DNA of 64,000 nt from Pestalotiopsis fici W106-1 (taxonomy: Eukaryota > Ascomycota > Sordariomycetes > Amphisphaeriales > Sporocadaceae), in contig NW_006917096.1 of the NCBI RefSeq assembly GCF_000516985.1, forward strand, positions 3,395,606-3,459,605, given 5' to 3'. The notes beneath the pieces were generated by a model. That model had not been told where the DNA came from and did not search any database. It worked only from the letters and a program-made list of their open reading frames with translations. Position 1 is the stretch's first letter, and every line of letters begins with the position of its first letter. Of this stretch, positions 44,719 to 55,800 are shown piece by piece. The translations under genes and the position numbers were made by a program.

Positions 44719-45884
44719 ATGGCGGCTACTGAACGTAATGTGCAAGGGCACAAGCGAACACCATGGCGGAACCTGGCAGTGGGCGCCTTCATGAACGTCT
44801 TTCAAGGTATACACTTCTTGATTCAATAACGTTGTTACAAATTATTGACAATACTCCCTTCAACATAGTCACCACTTTGGGACAACCGATGGAAGTTTTG
44901 AAGACTCACGTGGGTACAGCAACACCATTCTACTTTGAGTGATATCTGACACTAGAACAGGTTGCGTGGACACTCATTGAGAGATGCAGTCAAGTTTACT
45001 TGGGGTAGAGGTGGAATTGGTGCCTTTTATCAAGGTCTAATCCCTTGGGTCAGTACATGATATCTGCTTGACTTGACAAGCACGAGTATACACAGAACTA
45101 ATGGACATTCCAGGCGTGGTTTGAAGCATTGACCAAAGGCTCCATACTGTTCCTCACTTCGAATGAAGTCGATCACATGTCCAGGACATACTTGAATGCT
45201 AGCCCAGTATTGGCTGGAGTGTTGGGTGGGATTAGTGGAGGTGCCGCCCAAGCTTACTTGACCATGGGTACATGCCATAATCCCTTTTAGTGTTGGTGCC
45301 ATCAACTAACGCAGCGCCCAGGATTAACCACGTGTATGAAGACGATAGAGGTGACACGACCCAAAGTAACTACACCTGGAGTGGCAGTTCCGGGTACACT
45401 GGAGATATTCGCATCAATTATTCGAAAAGAGGGTATTCGAGGAGTAAACCGCGGCGTAAATGCCGTCGCATTAAGGCAAATCACGGGATGGTCGTCGAGA
45501 ATCGGCATCTCCAGACTCGCAGAGGGACCTATTCGCTCATTCAGTAGAAAATCACCCGACACCAAGCTGAGCACTGCAGAAAAGATAGTAGCCTCGACCG
45601 TTGGAGGAGCTTTGAGCTGCTGGAATCAGCCGTTCGAGGTGGTGCGAGTCGAGATGCAATCACTCAAGCGTGACCCGTCCGTCGGTCAAGCACCTACCAT
45701 GGCCACGACTGCCAAGCACATTTTCCAGTCTTCTGGTATAAGTGGATTCTTCCGTGGTGTCGTGCCACGCATAGGTGTTGCTGCTTGGGCGACGATTTGC
45801 ATGGTAGGGCTCGGTGATACTGTAAAAGAGTATGTTGCGACTGTCGGGCCAGGGCTAGCAACCGGCGAGAAGGCCACTATCTAG
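44719..45884 (+). CDS. Mitochondrial carrier, MttA/Yhm2-like tricarboxylate carrier
   Basis: Five exons, 44719-44806, 44869-44909, 44956-45048, 45114-45267 and 45322-45884, join in frame to 312 residues, normal for the mitochondrial carrier family. Six helices in three repeats are implied. The first repeat motif is the variant QPMEVLKTH. The others read TCMKTIEVTRPK and NQPFEVVRVEMQ. GFYQGLIPW-like (GAFYQGLIPWAWFEALTK) and GVNRGVNAVALRQITGWSSR are blocks I associate with the branch that holds Aspergillus terreus MttA, Ustilago Mtt1 and yeast Yhm2, carriers of citrate, cis-aconitate or oxoglutarate in the inner membrane. That assignment is from memory of the family. The third exon start is the least sure junction. 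Divergent from the aconitase gene, which supports shared control and a shared substrate. Confidence 0.85.
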
Positions 45885-46511
45885 GCAGCTTCATGGTCTT
45901 TAAATCCTGGGCGCTCAAGAATGGCATTTGATCATCCATGGCACGATTTGCACCAACGGCCATTGCATGTAGCGAATCTAGAAATAGGTGAGCGCGGCGT
46001 TGTCAGGCAAGGGTTGGGTTAGGACCAGCCACTGTCGGGGAATTAGGCTTCTGGCAGGGGCGGCGGTTTGGCGGGCAACAATGGCAGCTTCAAGGGTGTG
46101 AACCCTGCAGCGCTCTAAACTGTCATCACCCAGGAAGCGATAGCATGCATTAAGGAAGGCATCTCAATGCCACAGCGTTTCGCCTCGACACTGGGCGGGT
46201 TCTCTTGATCATTATACTGGTATCTTTTATATCTCGTATCACTCTTTTCAATTTTTTCTGGAATTGTGTTTCTTCGGAATGTCCTTGTAGAATGGAGAAC
46301 GGGTGACTGATTTTGGTTATGCTATGCCCTGGATCCACCGAGCCCATGGTAATCAGGCTTGGCTAACAATGCCAGCAATGAGGCACAGTCGTCTTGATCT
46401 TGGGCGCATCTCTGGCATTTCTGGCAATTGGAGAATCTCTTCATCTCATGTAGCATCAATCACAAGGAAAGACAGACCAGTAAGCAATAACAGCGATAAC
46501 AGCAGTCCAGA
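45885..46511. other. Intergenic, no gene seen
   Basis: Short frames only. No CGG-N6-CCG site found, unlike the four upstream regions of the module. Confidence 0.5.
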
Positions 46512-47240
46512 ATGGCCCGTGGGAGACTCCTTGTACTTGGCGCTACAGGAGCCACTGGTCAGCTTGTTGTACAGCAGGCACTAGAAAAAGGCTGGCAGGT
46601 GACCACCTATGGGAGACGGACGCTGCCAGAACACGCCAACAACGCCGACATCACGGTACGTGCAGCCTCGCCATTATCGGGTACAATAAAACGTTGCATT
46701 GACTTATTCTTTGGAAAGACTTTTGAAGGCGCACTCGACGATGAACCGTCCCTGTGTACTGCGATCAGCGGACAGGACGTGATTATCTCCCTCGTCGGCC
46801 CTTCAGGGATTACCGCCACCGCAACAGAAGTCTTCGTGCCTGCGTATAAGCTCATCTTGTCAACCATGCGCCGCGAAGGCGTGAAACGAATCATCGCACT
46901 CAGCACCTTTAGCGTCCAAGATCCGAATGATCAATTCAGCCTTTCGCGATGGCTTGCCGTGACCGCGCTCTGGGCAATGGCGAATAAGGTCTGGAAGACT
47001 GTCGTCGGTGTCTCTCAGGTGTTTGGGGAGGAAGGCGATCAGATTGATTGGACCTTGTTTCGTGTCGGTTTCTTGGCAAATGGACCGCCGATGAAGGTGG
47101 TTGACGGCTACGTCGGTGATGGTACACTGGGTTTGTATCTGCGACGAGCAGATATTGCTGCGTGGACTCTTTCCCAGGCAGAAAAGTCACAGCCACAATT
47201 TGTACGACAAAGACCTGGCATTTGTTCTGTAGCTCAATAA
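46512..47240 (+). CDS. NAD(P)-binding protein, NmrA/SDR-like
   Basis: Single exon of 242 residues. A Rossmann fold nucleotide site is at the N-terminus: LLVLGATGATGQLVVQQALE (GxxGxxG at 10-16). The next strand ends in TTYGRRTL, where the Arg pair suggests NADP(H). The later blocks AISGQDVIISLVGPSG and VKRIIALSTFSVQDPND fit the atypical SDR group (NAD(P)H-binding, PF13460). The catalytic Tyr-x3-Lys of classical SDRs is not evident, so it could be a reductase or a redox-sensing regulator. Its place next to the carrier gene (627 bases) could make it a module member, but the shared promoter site is missing. Confidence 0.83.
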   Translation: MARGRLLVLGATGATGQLVVQQALEKGWQVTTYGRRTLPEHANNADITVRAASPLSGTIKRCIDLFFGKTFEGALDDEPSLCTAISGQDVIISLVGPSGITATATEVFVPAYKLILSTMRREGVKRIIALSTFSVQDPNDQFSLSRWLAVTALWAMANKVWKTVVGVSQVFGEEGDQIDWTLFRVGFLANGPPMKVVDGYVGDGTLGLYLRRADIAAWTLSQAEKSQPQFVRQRPGICSVAQ

Positions 47241-47950
47241 CGAGTTTCGGGCGCTGTGATCAATGAACGTCGGGCTCCCAGCCTGCCTTGTTGTGTGTGC
47301 TGCTATCGAACTGTTTGCCGATGCCAATGGGGTGGTCAGAGATGGCGAATATGGAGGTTCTCTATGTTGGAAGGTGCGATTCTAGCAGCTAGAGGGGCAC
47401 CGATTAGAGCTACCTGGGCACCACAGGGAAATCTTCCCTTCCCATCATCAATACACTCACTCCGCCTCTTTTTTGGAATTCTCTGTTCTGTCCTATTCTA
47501 GTTCCACAGTTCTTCTTTCTGCGGTACCACAAGGAGGCGCAACCAATAAAACCCGATAGATCAAGCTGACTTAAGTGCATGATAAGTACTCCCTCAACCC
47601 TGCCGCCCTGGTGAAATATGCTTTGGCGAATAGATGTGCCACGATGCTCGCCCACATCCATCCCATGCAAGCCGTGCATCTCGCATGCCATGGGTGCAGA
47701 GTCCAGATCATCGCAGCCTGCCCCGCCCTGTCAGTATGGCATTATCGGACCATTATAAATACTCCCTCGCAGCTCAGACAATACCTTTTGTAGAGCCTTC
47801 TGCTTAGTGCTGAATGTGCGAAACTGCTAGATTTCATGGCCAAATATGTGCCTAAGCGAGTGTTGAAGATTTTGGTCGGAAATAACCCAGCGTTCAAATC
47901 TATACACATTGGGGCCATTATTAGGTACTTAGCCGGCAATAACGTTCATC
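47241..47950. other. Intergenic, no gene seen
   Basis: 3' flank of the reductase-like gene and leader of the next gene. ORFs at 47256-47501 and 47575-47793 lack any support. Confidence 0.5.
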
Positions 47951-50900
47951 ATGCCTGTGGAGTATGTACGCTCGTACAATTTGCCCTCGGATAAGCTGAA
48001 GCAGTACCTACAAGAACAATTCCCCAGCACATTCATTCACTTGCGTGTGAGTATTCACACCACTTTCCCGGCGACAAGGAAAATGTGAATTATCTTCTTG
48101 TTGACTTTATCCCAGGACAATGGAAACGATAGCTATGCCGTAGTGCTACCTCGTGGCTTGACTCAGGTATAAATCTTTCCAATGCTTACCTGCAATGATA
48201 ATTGACGTTGTTCATCTCACGCGGTGTTATTAGGCTCAGAAAGACGATGTCAAGGGTCTTCGCTCTGGAGAATGGCTCAACGTACCGACATCACTTGTAC
48301 CGAGACCGCTGGAGCAGTCACCCTCGTCGATCGATGGCTCTAGAAAAGGGGAACGGTCAGATCATATCGCTCTGGATGTAGTCGACTCGGACCAAAGATC
48401 ACAGGCCTCTACACCACGAGGATCAACGTTTGCTAGCTTCTTCGCCTCACAATATGGTAGACAGATGGAGCTGTCAACACCCGCAGCAGCTCCTCAACCA
48501 GCCCAGGAGATCAACCCCTTGCTTCAGTTTGGAGGTGCAAATGTCGCCGCTGATACTGCTGCGGTTGCTCCTACTGGCAGCCCGAGTCCCATGGATAATA
48601 GAGCTGCGTTTCAGAAGCTTATCCTTAAGCTCAAGAAGCAGCGTGTATCAAACACTCCACCGTTTGCTGGCGGTTTCTCTGGCGGTTTCTCTGCCCCGCC
48701 CGCCGAACCCGAATGGGGCCCGTCAAGTTCCCTTGCATCACCGAGTCCATATTCACCATTCAACTTGGAGCACCGAGACGGTCCACCGCACAAAAGCTTC
48801 TATGTTGGCAGCAGTGGCCATACAGCTGCTGGCACAATCCCGTCTGACTCTGGCTACGCCTCACTTCCGACAATTTCAACCACAGTACAGAGAATGACAG
48901 ACACCGACAGGCTTACCATCAGATCCTCGGTTGAAACAATTGAGGGAGACGTCGACATCAAGATAGCTCTTGTTCGGGCTTTTGTAGACGAGATAACAAG
49001 TCGTCTTGCCCCAACTACATTGAACGGCGTTGAGCAAGGGGAGAAATTGGAGTATGCAGTGGAAGCGCTCTTGAAAACGGTTGCTGAGACGCTGGAACCA
49101 ATTGCCGAATCCAAATCTCAACGACAAGGTGTTCTTTTCCTGAGACAGCAGAGGCGGTATGTCCAATGTCGCATTTATGTAAAAGTCGGTCAGTTATGCT
49201 CATATAACTCAGGCGCATTTCACGGGAAATATTGACTGGTGCTCGGAGCACTGAGGGGTCTATCGAGAGTTCGGGCAACTCAACACCTGTAAACCAATCC
49301 ACGCATGAAGGTATGGGGTCAGACGAGATCATGAATTGGCTTTCTGATCAGACACAATGGCCTCAACTCATAGAAGAGGACAATCTTCCGTTAGGAAGTG
49401 ACGAAAGTCACTATTTTGAACAATCGAGAGTGTTTATCACTCAAAGCGACGCCTTCCGGTGGCTCATCGACCAGTTGACGGCTACTATGGAGCTTGCGGG
49501 GATTGAGAATGTCTCCATCTTGAACCACTGCATTATCACCGAGTTTGACAGACGTGCGAGCCCAAAGCAAGTCGCGTCTGCTGATTTTGTCATCAGCGGC
49601 CGTTTAGACCTTTTTCTTAAAGAATACTTTGGTGATGCAGCAGCTTGCAATCTCGGCGACGTCTTGGTAGTCGTCAGAAATGAAGACAATCACCAAATGC
49701 TTAGTTGCCGACAATACATGCGCCAGACTTGGCCATCAAGTGGCGAAGCCACACTCACCGCTTTACAGAAGGGCCTGGATGCCTACCAACGAAATCAAAC
49801 ACATGATGCCCAGGGTATGTTATATTTGCTCAACACTCCGACTCTACTTACCAATACCAGATTCTTTCGACGGAGGAACGATACGACTCCGGGTGGAGAA
49901 GGAGACAACCTCCGTGTTAGTCTGTGCTCCTAAGCTACGATTATGCGATGTTGGTGCCCAGATTTGCTGGATAGCTGCCGTGTGTCAGTTTCCTGCAGAC
50001 GACGAATGGTTACTTTCATCTGCTTTTTTGATTCATCGTGGTCTTTCCAATGATGGTGAGTTTCGCAACGATCATCAACCAACTCTTTCTTTTGAAGTAA
50101 ATATCGAAAGAAAGCGGATCGCTCCCTTGGGCCCGTCAAACCATGATTGTTGGAAACTTCTCCTCAGATCCTCTAATATCGTGACCGGGTTTCCAATCGC
50201 GAACCGGACCGCTCGACAGAAAGGTATGGAGATTGCTCTCGAAGTAATGGCACAGTCAGCTGGTGCACAGCGAGTCACTACCTTCGATGATAAAATCGTA
50301 CTGAAGGGATTTTCAAGTCTTCTGGTTGCTGTCAGCTGCGACGATTTGTCGATCACTTGGCACTATATTGAAAGTGCCGACCTTTCGAGAATTCCGTTCT
50401 CCGCTGCAAAGTCGATTCATACAGAAGAACTGGATTTGAGCTACATGAAAGACAAGCGACATTTCTTGGGCTGGACGCCAGCTGCGGCTCAAGAAGCAGG
50501 TGAATCACTGATCCATCACTGACTGCTGATGTAAATCTTTGCTTACCACATTGCAGGAACAAGAAACGCGAAATACGCCGACATAACAAGGTCCCGCTCT
50601 GAAACCGTATCTGGTCCTCGTTTTGCACTTAGCGGTATCAATCTCTCCGTATCAAAATACATCAGTGGCGGGGCTAGCTTCCTTTTGAGTGAACGAGCAA
50701 ACAGCCTGCGACTGAAAAGAGAGGGTCCATTTGAGAGGAAGATTTACAGTCTAAGCAGAATGTATGTGGTTTTGTATGACGATCTTGACCACAGAGGATG
50801 GCTTATAGACGGTGCCAGTGCTGTTTTACACGCATTGCGCTGTCAGTTGACGAAGCCGCCCTACGATAAAAGCCGTTTGTTTGAACCATCCGCGTTCAAA

Positions 50901-51848
50901 TACTCAGAGGGCTATGGCGGGCCGGCTGCTTCTATGGAAGCATTGTTAAACATCGACTTTCGAAGAATGAGGGTTTTCGAGAGTCTCAGTGAAGCAGGCG
51001 AGGGTCCACCTGGAGCTGTCAGGGATACAGAGAAGGTCACGTACTGGACTATTCAAGGCATGATTGAGGATCTCTGGGACGTTTTCGAGCAGATGCATGA
51101 TCACCAAGAGAAACTCAAGTCATCACCTGGGATTGAGTTGCGCTTTGATCGTGGGATGTTGGAAGGGTGGTCCTTTGTCGATCTCTTGAGCGAACCAGTA
51201 CTCCAGGCACGATCAGTGAAGTTGACCTCAAGTGGAAAAGGCTGGGTCGACTTCACTCGTGCTATCCAGGCTGTAACATTTCTGGCAAGAGACTTTGGCG
51301 AGATTATCAAACCGATACATGAGGAAAGCAGCTGCTTCAATTGGGCTCAGGTCCCTCGTGGCATAGACTACCTAGCAGTCCGCCTACAATTACTAAAGCA
51401 GATCTCCGATGTATACGGGGATCCATCGGCCACACCATTGAAATTGGCGAACGGTATTTACTGGCATAAACCCCATCAGCTTTTCGAGGATTGCGGCTGC
51501 GTCGCTAGTACTTCTGGAGCGAACTGCGACAGGGTCCAGGTACTTCTTCCAGAATTTACTCTGGGCCGCAAAACGCATCCAGGTATCGATCTGGCAGATC
51601 ATAGCGTCTTAGGCGACGCCGCTGTCATCTTCGGTCGTTCCACGCGGCTGCCACGGCACTGGCCGAGCAAGGACCGTTCTAAGGAATCCATTCCCACCAG
51701 TGGATCCGGTGCAAGTATCAGTGATGATAGTCGCGGGAGTCCTGGCGGCAGCCACAGTCCATTTTCAGCGGCTGCTTCGGAGCAATCCTCCAAGTCAAGT
51801 CGAAATTCACGTTTGTGGTTGCCATTGGGGCGCCGCGAGCAGAAATGA
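47951..51848 (+). CDS. Large unrecognised fungal protein, 1200 residues
   Basis: Six exons, 47951-48046, 48116-48166, 48234-49156, 49213-49814, 49861-50499 and 50557-51848, join in frame throughout. The start MPVEYVRSYNLPSDKLKQYL is well defined, and the two small first exons have good splice sites. Residues about 50-330 are Ser/Pro-rich and probably disordered. From about 430 on the protein is folded-looking, with MKDKRHFLGWTPAAAQEAGT near the middle and GWLIDGASAVLHALRCQL in the C-terminal half. The last 50 residues are again Ser-rich and end in basic residues. I see no membrane helices, signal peptide or catalytic motif. I recall similar text in uncharacterised fungal proteins but no named domain. 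No function is proposed. Confidence 0.75.
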
Positions 51849-52040
51849 GCCAAGAGAGGTCCTGAGCGCGATTAATTGGCAAAAAATGCTTCGTATTAGC
51901 CAAGGCGCATCACTCTTGGTGTATTGGTTTTTACAAGCATGGTTTTTCATACGAGTTAGGTGGGATATGTGTATTCAATCTGTTCCAAGTACAACACGAT
52001 ACTTTAAGTTGAGAATAGAGGGATAGAAAAATTATTTCCT

Positions 52041-52477
52041 ATGAATACACAGGTCTCTTCGGAAAGAATGGTAACTACTTCGCAGTGGATGGCCAAAACA
52101 GCGAAGGGAATGTATGACATTGCAAAGACCACGGCCGAGGACCCAGCTTCCATGAACGTCATCACCCTGTTCACGTTGATATTCCTACCTGGGACATTCC
52201 TTGCTGTAAGATTCATTCCATCCTGGAGTCATTTGAGATCCCCTTTATTAATTAGCACACCCAGACCTTCTTCAATACACCGATTTTTGTAGATGAAGCT
52301 GTAGGTAGCTCATGGTCATTCAAAAATCAACTCTTTCTGGTTTTCCTGGGGATCTGCCTGCCAATGATGGTGCTTACTATTACAGTTTGGGCTCTGTTAA
52401 TGATATACAAGTCTGAAAAGAGAGCAAGGGCTAAAAGAGGGCGGAATAGAAACGAGAATGGGATTGATCTTGTCTGA
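52041..52477 (+). CDS. CorA-like membrane protein, C-terminal fragment
   Basis: Exons 52041-52205 and 52265-52477 join in frame to 125 residues. Two membrane helices are evident (VITLFTLIFLPGTFLATFF and the stretch LFLVFLGICLPMMVLTITVW), with a basic tail KSEKRARAKRGRNRNENG. The helix pair and the approach to it (MNTQVSSERMV, then DPASMNVITLFTLIFLPGTF) resemble the end of fungal CorA-like or ankyrin-CorA proteins. The large soluble N-terminal part is missing: only 192 bases separate this ORF from the preceding stop. It is thus a truncated remnant or a very short relative. It is the last gene before the AT-rich block. Confidence 0.5.
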
Positions 52478-53094
52478 TATCATCCTGGGCTTTTTAGTTG
52501 GATGCGGGCCGAAACGAGAGATGTAAGTCAAAGTGACCATCTAACCACTGTCGGATGTGAACAACTCAACTCATACAACAATTATTGTACCATTTCCATC
52601 ATACATTTTCGCAGTTACACCTAATTTTTCTCTGCATAAAGTATTGGCTATAGCAACAGAGCCTTGAATGTGACGGTGATGAAATGGCAACATGCCATGT
52701 GAACCAAGAGCCAAATACCCCGCATTTAAGCGAGTCTGGCGCTCGACCTCTTTTTCTATAGCTACGACGGTTCAGAGCTCAGTTTGTAACAAAATGAATT
52801 TTGCCCTACCTGCCTTTACTACATAGACCCCGCGGTCCTAACGGACACGGGTTTACCCGGTCCCGAAATTTCGGTAAATATATAATCCTTTTTTCCCTAA
52901 TCGCGTTTATAGCCTATAAATTTTATTTATTAAATTAATTATACTTTTTTTATTTAGTTATAAACCGCTAATATTATTTTATATTTTTCTTTTATATTAT
53001 ATATTATTTTTATCCCGTGCGTAAGCCGTATTATTTCCGAACTTTATTTAAATATATACGCGTTTATATAAATATTAATTAAAAATTTTTAAAT
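52478..53094. other. Transition from normal to AT-rich DNA
   Basis: Base composition changes sharply at about 52,880. Just before it, 52,829-52,870 is GC-rich (CCCCGCGGTCCTAACGGAC, then GGGTTTACCCGG) and may be an old element end. No gene. Confidence 0.5.
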
Positions 53095-53319
53095 TTAATT
53101 AAGCCTTATTAAAAAGGCCTATTTTTATCGGTAATTTTTTCCGCGCGTCTTTTTTATTTTAAACCTAATTTAATTTAGTAATTACCGTTATATTTACCGC
53201 GAATATACCGGAATTAAAAAACGACGTTAAACCCTTTTCGGCTTTTAAATAAAAAAATATAGCTTTAGCTAAAGCTTTTATAAGCTTCGAAGCTTATAAA
53301 ATTAACCTCGATTATATAA

Positions 53320-53750
53320 TATAAATTATCGATTAGCTTTAATAATATAAATTTAATAATATTCGATATTTGCTTAATAAATATACGGTAAAATATATTT
53401 TTCTTTTTTTAATATATTACTAATATTAATGCTTTTAAAGCACTTTTAAATATTTTTATTTAATTTTTAATTAATTTTTCCTATATTTTTTAAATATTTC
53501 TAAGCTATTTAATTTAATAATATTTAAATATATCCTTATATATTTTTAAATGCTTAGCTATATATTTATTAATATTTAGTTATATATATTTAAATATTTA
53601 ATAATATATTTATAAATATTTAAATATATAAATTTAAATATCGGGCGATATATTTTTAAATATTTAGCTATATATTTTTATATATTATTTATATAATTTA
53701 TATTAAATCTATCTCTTTTAATACGTTTAGCGTTTTTTTATATTTAAAAT
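53320..53750 (+). repeat. Left arm of the long inverted repeat
   Basis: Reads, on the plus strand, almost the same as the reverse complement of 59,100-59,525. Shared landmarks: ATCGATTAGCTT at the outer side, AATATATCCTTATATATTT in the middle, AATACGTTTAGCGTTTTTTT at the inner side. Within the arm, variants of TTTTTAAATATTTAGCTATA recur as short degenerate repeats. Weaker similarity continues outward to about 53,095. Confidence 0.8.
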
Positions 53751-54999
53751 TAAGCGAAATAAGCGAATTAAAAAAAATAAGATTATTAAAATACATTTTA
53801 CTAAGGCTAAATACGCTATAATTATAGCGTATTATTTATTTACTCCCTTAAACGAATATATCGCTAATAATAATTAGAATTATTATAATTAATATTAAAA
53901 AACGAATAATATAAAATTAACGATTAAATGCATTTCGGCCGGCGTAAATATTATTAAAAATTTATATTTTAATTATTATTATAGCGGCATAAAAATAAAA
54001 TACACGCTTTGCCTTAATATATTTACGGCTTATAATATTTAACTTTAATATTTATTGATAATATTAAGCGCTAAATAAAAGGAAAAAACTACTAAAAATA
54101 TAATTATAAATAGATTTAATAGCTTTATTCGAGAGTTTTTAAGCAAATGCCCGAGAGGAAAGCTCGAAAAGCAATACGACCTTATTTTAGAAAAATATAA
54201 TAAAAGTTATAAGCAAATAGGCTCGCCTTTTAAAAAAAAATATATTTAAATATATTTAAGCGGAAAATAAATAAAATTATATAATTATAATATAAGCATT
54301 TATATAGCGTTAACATTATTATAGCATTAATAATACGGATATAAACGGCATATAATAAAAATTAGGCATTATAATAATACTTAATACGAATTATAAAATA
54401 ATAAATTATAAAATATATTTCTAAATATATAAGCAATTTTTTTATCCGAATTTTTATATAAGCGTTTTATATTTAAAATATTTAATTATGCGGTATTTTT
54501 TCTTTTTATCCTATAATTTAAATCCGAACCTATAACTTTTATCCTAAGCTAATAATTATTTAATTTTTATTAATGCCGCATTATTAAAATTAAAAGAGTT
54601 TTTCCAAATTTGCGAATAAAGCTTCCCCTTTTTTTTTTAGCTTTTTAATTTAAAATTAAATAACTAAATTAAAAATAAGCTAATATTTTTATAACGCGTT
54701 TAAAAAAATTTAATTAAAATTATTTAAATTTAAATAAATTTAATTAAATATTATTCTTTTTATACTTAACCTTTTTGCTTCCTGCCTACCTATTATATAA
54801 TAATACGATTATAGCTTAATTTTAAACTATTAAAAAATAAAATTATTAACGCTTACCGCAATAAAATATCTTTTAATATTATTATTAATATTATTAAAAT
54901 AAAATTAGGTTATTTAATTTATTATTAGACTTTATAGCGATATATTAAAAAATAAAAAATTAACGTAATTTATCCTAAAATTATTTAAAAACCAGGATT

Positions 55000-55800
55000 C
55001 GATAACGATATTCGGCATTATTTTTATTAAGCATAATTCTCCGATAAATAAATTTATCGGGCTTTAACCGAAAACGGCTATTATATATCGCGAATTACCG
55101 TAATCGAAACTCGGAAAAGCCTTAATTTATTTCGACGTTTTAATAATAAATAATATAAGCAGCAAACCGAAAACGTACGGCAATTCCTTTTCGGCGATTT
55201 TTAATCCGCTATTTTATTTTATAAACTTTTTCGGCAAAGCCTATATAGGCATTTTCGAACGTATGCTAATTTTTACCTTTTATATTATACTTTAATACCT
55301 TTATACTATAAATATTAAAAAAAAGCAATTATTAAGCGTTATTAATAAATTTTGCACCGACGCGGCGGATAAACGGTCCCCGGCTTTAATTATATTTAAT
55401 TTATCGACGGCTACCTAAAACTAGCGTAATATAATTTTAAAATTTATATTAGTATCGACGCTTATTTACGTTTTATTATATAAAGCTATTATAGTTTTTT
55501 AGCTTTAATAGCGTAATTTATTACCGTATAATATATTAAAGCTATTAATAAAATATAGGTTATATTAATAATAATACGCTTTAATTAAGGTATAAAAACG
55601 TTTATTATCGCAAAGCTATATTATTAATTATTTATTAGTATTATAAATATACGTAAAATACGGCCGCGTCGTAATATAAATAAATTTATCGAATTTTATA
55701 TTTACGATAAAAAATACGTCCCGATTAATCCTATTATATTCGATTTAAACGCTTTATTATAATAGCGATTTAAACCGTTAAAAATTAAAAATATTTAGTA
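55000..55800 (+). pseudogene. Decayed DDE/rve integrase-type transposase
   Basis: One forward frame gives, between stops, ALTENGYYISRITVIETRKS (HTH region), FIDGYLKLA, IYISIDAYLRFII, and FITV then YIKAINKI before a final IVDL-like part. The order and spacing of IDG, IDAY and the later acidic position match the integrase core found in eukaryotic transposons. More than ten in-frame stops, nearly all TAA or TAG, rule out function. Assignment rests on recognition by eye. Confidence 0.5.

Noticed and set aside
31734..45884. Standard itaconate cluster
   Set aside because: No cis-aconitate or trans-aconitate decarboxylase, no P450 and no dioxygenase gene is visible in the window.
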